The notes beneath the pieces were generated by a model, which was given only the letters and a program-made list of their open reading frames with translations, searched no databases and was not told where the DNA came from. Shown here one piece after another: positions 58,690 to 64,000 of a stretch of DNA of 64,000 nucleotides. Position 1 is the first letter of the stretch, and each line of letters starts with the position of its first letter. The stretch comes from Combretum micranthum (Eukaryota; Streptophyta; Magnoliopsida; Myrtales; Combretaceae), in contig JAMXBD010004304.1 of the NCBI GenBank assembly GCA_024138025.1, positions 1 through 64,000 of the forward strand, given 5' to 3'. Both the position numbers and the translations under genes were made by a program.

Positions 58690-58919
58690 ATGTCTTAGTT
58701 AAAAATCAAGTTTTTTGGTCAAAGAACCCTCATTAATATCAAAATTATAACTTGATGCAAGTTATGTCTCATAAATAGCAAGTTATTTTAAGCCCATAAT
58801 ACTTCAATATATACAATGACATAATTGCAATTAGAAGGTGAAAGACATGTCTATCATTTTTGTAAAAAAAAAAAAAAAATACGAAAATACAAACTAAAGG
58901 AAAAAAACCAAAATATCAC

Positions 58920-59440
58920 AGTTGTATTGCATGTTCGAGATGTGATACAGTAATTTGAATTGATATGGCATACCTAACCTGTGATATAACGATGGTACTT
59001 AGTCAAATTTATAAAAATGGTGGTGTTGTATTGTGCCTAAGTGATATAAATGTGTATTGCATTTTGAGTAAGCGATACAAACATAATACAAAATGTCTTA
59101 CATCTCCACTCTTCAACAATCTCTTCACAGCGTCACTCATCGCCTTCACAATCCTCTTTAAATCCTCGCTCCATCTAACAAAATCCCTAAACAATGAATC
59201 CAACACTTTTTATGTACTAGCTCATAGGTCTCGCGATCTAGAACTCTCCAACGAATTCCACATCTATCAGTTACTAAATTGGTGACAAAGATTGTTCTTA
59301 GTTAGTACCACGTCAATGTAATAGCAAGTTTGTAGAAAATTTGGGCAATTGAAAATGGTAGGCCTTGTATCACACTTCAAAAGTAAGTGCACATGCAGTT
59401 AAATGTGTATCCTACTTTTAAAGTGCGATATACGAAGAAA
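58920..59440 (-). pseudogene. Unidentified coding-like fragment
   Basis: On the minus strand between about 59280 and 59000, two frames in series read like protein: DRCGIRWRVLDRETYELVH, then after a shift LDSLFRDFVRWSEDLKRIV and SDAVKRLLKSGDVRHFVL, a charged amphipathic-helix pattern. GC is above the flanks. I do not recognise the family. Short related words with GATACA/TGTATC lie at both sides (58930-58945, 59085, 59378), hinting at a repeat or mobile element that captured it. Confidence 0.35.
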
Positions 59441-59449
59441 AAGGGTTGA

Positions 59450-62400
59450 TATAGTAATGATAATTTAGTAGTTAATTTCGTACAATTTGTATTTATGTGT
59501 GTGTATTTTTTTTTAAATTATGGTTAAACATGAAATAATCTCTCAATTAGAACTTACAAGTTTTACATAATAGTTAAAGCATCAATTAGATAACAAATAT
59601 ATTCAAAAGCAATAGAAGAACTCCTAATTATGATTCTAATTATCAATTTTGGGTCATTTAGTTGATATTTAGGTAGCAATTAGTATATAACACCAATTAA
59701 TTTCTAGAAAAATTACATTTCCTCTGAAAATTACAAATCCTAAAAGTTTTGGATTCAAACAAATTGATCGCCTAGCCCAGCTATGTTATGTTTAAGTGAC
59801 AAAATTACAATGTATTACATGTTTTTTTTTTTTTTGTCATACGCAATCATTACCAATTCTCAATCACACCTTATTTAGGTCCTAATAATCAACACAAATC
59901 AGCTTCATTACAATTTTTAAATAAACTAATGATTCGCTAATTTACTAAAAAATGCCAATCTAGGAAAGATAATTGTACAATTACTAATCTTATATGTTCT
60001 TAACAATTTCTGTTCTTCTAAATAAAATTTGGGCATCTTGACCTCTAAAATACGTTTCGAGTTCAAAAGACAACATTTACTATTTCAAAAATTAAATACA
60101 ATTTTCATGGGAGCTAGGCACCTAAAGAAGAAACTACCAAAATGTGTAACAAGTTACAAATATATTATACGAAACTAGAAAATTTTTGGTAATTGAACTC
60201 GTCTATTTGATTCTTTTAATAATTTGAGATTTTTTTGGTGGAAAACAAAGCACCTATTTTTGTTGGAGCTTCAATGAGCATGTAGTGGTGGGACTTGGGA
60301 GGTTGTCAGTCGAGTCAAGCTGGCCCTCTTCTCTTCACTTACTAAAAGGTACGTACTACGTAGTCGACATTTTCGCCAACACATTCTTCACATTTTCTTT
60401 CCTTTCATTAAACACTAGAATAGTAGAATTTAAAATACGTACAACTTACACAAGATCAAATCGTCATAAGTGCAACAAACTGTGAGGGCTGACCAATCAA
60501 GCTGCCAAATTAGAAATTTATTTATTATTTTATTCAAGTTAATAATAGGCTACCATGCTCGTGGAATCAACTGTAGCCCAAATAAATAATTCCCCAAATA
60601 ATCGATTTTATACTCATGAAGGTGATTTAAAGTCGTGCGATCATATTCGTTTCTTTAAATGAATAAAATTATAATAGAATTGTTATAATGATGAATAGAA
60701 AAAAGCTATAATAAAATGCACATTTGTTAATTTTGATCTTTTGAACAAAAGTCAATTTCAATATTGAATTGTTATTTGTACATTTGAATAATAGAGGACT
60801 AGTCCATATTTTTTATGATAGAGATATCTTATAAAATTACTAGTATTGCGAACTAAATATTGTAATAGTTTAAGAAAAAAAGATGCAATAAAATCGCTAT
60901 TATAGCAAAATAATAGAGTGCTTTGCTATTACACTAATATCCTTTAAATAGCTTAAACTAAGTGTTACAAGATATTAGACATTGTTACATATTAATAATA
61001 ATCCTTAATTATATATTACATGGGGTATGGTCTAGTTTTCCCCTCTAGAATAACAAAAATATTATGGCAAAAAAAAAAAAACAAAAATATAAATTAATGA
61101 TTAGATTTTTAAAAGCCTTAAATCTAGAGGTTTTTGGCCAAAACTGCATGGTCTGATCTTCAATGAAAAATAAAATATAAAGTAAAATCGTCTTAATCCA
61201 ACTGGTTCATGAATGGGGCAATAAATGATTATTTAAATTTTTTGTCTGAACCTTTGAAACTGCTGAGACACAAAATGTAAAATGTACATAATAGGAGGAA
61301 TCGAAAAAAATCTATATAGACATTGGTCATAAATACTAAAGGCGCAAATATAGCAATGCATACTATTGCCTATCAAAATTTGACAAATATAAAGCAATTT
61401 TGTAATATTCTGAGTACGAGTTACTGAAATAGGGTTTGAATTTATGTCAATCATTTAAGGTTAAATTTCAGGACATGTTTATGGGAATAGATAAAGTGGC
61501 CTCATGGCACTTCTTAACAAAAAGATCATATAATTATTCAATATTACTATTAAGTATAATTTTTTACTTAGTTCATCATATGCAAAAAACTCACATTACA
61601 ATATTATATATATATATATATATATATCAAAATATAAGAAAAGAACAATAATATTCATAATAATAAACTTAGCAACTTTTCAAACCGATTTTGAATATGA
61701 GGTCACACGTATTGTGATATCTCAAGTTTCCACATTGCTAATCTATAGCTCAGATCAATGTTATTTGAGCTAAGTTCGAACTTTGTTCTGCAAAATTAGT
61801 ACTTTAAGTGATTTAGTTTAATTATTAAATAGACAAAAATATTATTGAAAACTTGAAATTTTTTTGGTTTTCCTAATATAAGAGATGTTGTAAATATACC
61901 ATATTTTGCTTCATGTCCTGTAATATTAGTAATAGTTAATAAATGATAAAAGTGGGTTGCAAAAGCGAGCAAGAACACATACAAATTAATAAATTATAAT
62001 CCCATTGGTAGTAAGTTAAGCCACTACATAAAATAAAAGACAGTAAATCACACCAAAATTATCAACCTTTTCAATAGTTAAAAAAAAAAAAAGAATCAAC
62101 ATTCCACAAACGTTGTTGCAAAATTCATTTTAGTATTAATGTTTGAATTTGTTTTCAGTTAATTTTTTCTAATTTTCTCAATGCTCAATTAAGGATTTCT
62201 TATTTGACTCATTTTATGAAATAATTATTCCTCTTTTTTAACTATTTGAAAAGTTAATGTCTTAAATAATTTATCCATAATGTTAAATCATCTTTTTAAC
62301 CACTTTAAAAGTTATATTTTAAATAAACTTAATCTTAAATGATTTTAACGTTAAATGGTTGATTGGATGATCCATCGATGGAACCAGAAAAATTCCTATG

Positions 62401-64000
62401 TGATATCTTTTAATATAATTTATCAATAAAAATAGGCTAATAGTAAGTTGTGCAACAATTTAATCGATGATAAAGGAAGATGGGAAATAATTTCTAAATA
62501 TCGGGGGAAAAAATGCCAATGATGAGTACCTCAATGAAATATATTAACCATGCTTATTGGTTCTCCAGAATTTAAGTGCCACTTCTGTAGGTTTTCTTTT
62601 TTTTTTTTTTAATTATTATAACGTGAATGAGGATTTGAATTCGAGTTCTCTCACTTATAAAACCAAAAAAAATATCACTAAATTAAGAAGCTATTGGCGT
62701 CACTTTTCTAGTTTGATGTGATAATTTTATATTTTAAGGTCTGCTATAAATTATATTCAATTCCTTCAATATTGATCCTGTTGAGCTGGCAATGCATATA
62801 AGGTGTTGAAATTAATTGTGGGTATGCTCTTAATGATAAAATTAAAGGCACATGGGGCTCGAAGCCCAAAGAGGAAACTAAAAGAATGCTTATATGTATA
62901 AATTTATGTTGTTGGGTTAATGGAAGCAAGCTGCAGTGCTCATAGTATTTAAAAGCAAGCTGCTCTCATTTGTTTTCATAAGGCCCACAACACAACAACA
63001 TTTGTATTTAAATAAAATTAAACATAGGTAGGCGTACCTTCGCTCTTAAGCATTCGATTCCGTTCTCTTTTTTTCTATTTGCATGACGTTAATAATTTTC
63101 TCCTTCGCCATGCAAGTTGCAACCGAAAATAATAAATTATCATAACCTTTTGCTATTAATATTATTATTGCTGTTGCTTTCTTCTTCTTTTTTTTTTCAT
63201 TTACACAACCTCTCTTAAACTCTTGAAATTGCATGAATCTAATTTTCTTAAAAGTCAACAATTACGTCATGAAAATTTTACGAAGTCCCAATTTTATTTA
63301 AGTTCGCTGATTACATGTTATTTCATCCTCTGTATATAGTAAAGTACAAAGAAAAAAAAAAGAAAATAATTATATGACACTTCATATTTTTTAGCCAATA
63401 TAGCCATATCAATTCTGTTAGTTTTTTATTAAAAGAATCAGCCAAATACATCCATAAAAATAATTAAAGCCGGTACATGTTTAGATTGATGCGTTTGGGA
63501 TTAGGAGTATTAATGTTTAGATTTTTTTTCTTTTTCCACTTATATAACTTGTTATACTAAATGTTATGTATTTTTCAAATGTTATTGTAGTAATACCAAC
63601 ATAGATTTGATACTAATCACCCACTACATAATAAACCTAGTTGTTAAAACTATAAAAATTTTATTGAAAAACATTTTGTAACAATATTCTTTTATAAGAA
63701 ATCGGGAATATGTTAAATGACACTATTTTATTTTGTGGATTTATTTGATTTTTTTTTTTTTTAAGAAAGGGCGATATTGCTAGTGCAGTATCAAAAAAAA
63801 AAAAAAAAGAGAAGAAAAAAGAAAAAAGAAAGTTACATGACATTCTTTTTGTAATTTATTAAACACATAGGATATGAAATTGCACATAATCAATCAACTC
63901 AAACAAATTGTTAAATGTTCAAGAAAGTAATTGTTAACTTTTGAAAAAACTAGGCTTTATATAATTTTAAAAGTTTTAACGGAGGTTCGGTAATTTACCC
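59450..64000. other. Gene-free AT-rich stretch
   Basis: No supported gene. Homopolymer and SSR tracts lie at about 59821-59835 (T), 61068-61081 (A), 61607-61627 (TA), 62078-62092 (A), 62598-62612 (T) and 63792-63808 (A). CTATAATAAAATGC near 60705 and GCAATAAAATCGCTATTATAG near 60885 may be arms of an old MITE. The ORFs listed by size (60-73 codons) have no recognisable domains. Confidence 0.5.

Overview
This window is AT-rich nuclear DNA from a flowering plant, most probably a eudicot. The evidence is a plant-specific cytochrome P450 of the CYP86B type with one canonical intron, plant LTR retrotransposons primed by initiator tRNA-Met, plant MITEs, an endogenous pararetrovirus relic, and long gene-poor stretches. 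I see no bacterial-style operons, rRNA, tRNA or CRISPR. The only host gene I can support is the CYP86B1-like gene on the minus strand (exons 28273-29502 and 25897-26316). Nearly everything else is transposable-element debris, much of it nested.

Layout. 1-4.6 kb: the right part of a Ty3/Gypsy LTR has landed in a decayed gag of a second Gypsy element, whose PBS and very long LTR (copy A) follow. 4.6-7.6 kb: a MITE and LTR fragments. 10.77-15.74 kb: a complete but decayed Ty1/Copia element on the minus strand with both LTRs, PBS and PPT. 16.0-21.95 kb: a degenerate, circularly permuted Caulimoviridae relic on the minus strand. 22-25.9 kb: non-coding DNA downstream of the P450. 25.9-29.75 kb: the P450 gene and its TATA box. 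30-33 kb: diverged direct repeats, a SINE candidate and a hAT MITE. 33.3-34.9 kb: a Gypsy LTR. 36.9-49.5 kb: three more copies (B, C, D) of the long LTR family; B splits a hAT element, and C carries an intact hAT copy with a perfect 8-bp TSD. 49.5-53.7 kb: another retroelement-derived stretch containing a roughly 175-bp tandem repeat. 54.3-57.7 kb: a Mutator-type MITE with a perfect 9-bp TSD, a second MITE, and long-LTR copy E interrupted by a 1-kb Copia-derived TRIM-like element. 58-64 kb: a hAT MITE, a coding-like fragment I cannot name, and featureless AT-rich DNA.

The most unusual pattern concerns the long LTR family, whose ends (TGTAATATCCC or TGAAACACCCC at the 5' end, GGGTCTTTACA-like at the 3' end) resemble Tekay/Del chromovirus LTRs. 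Each copy has a short GC-rich array of near-palindromic words at an equivalent position, but the word differs between copies: CGCCGGYAGTGTTG in A, CACGGCCGTG in B, and ATCAYGGGCRTGAT in C and D. The word of copy A also fills the LTRs of a seemingly unrelated Gypsy family at 1-1315 and 33319-34882. In the P450, three single-base deletions in short homopolymers disrupt an otherwise well-conserved protein. Either the gene is newly dead or the assembly has indel errors.
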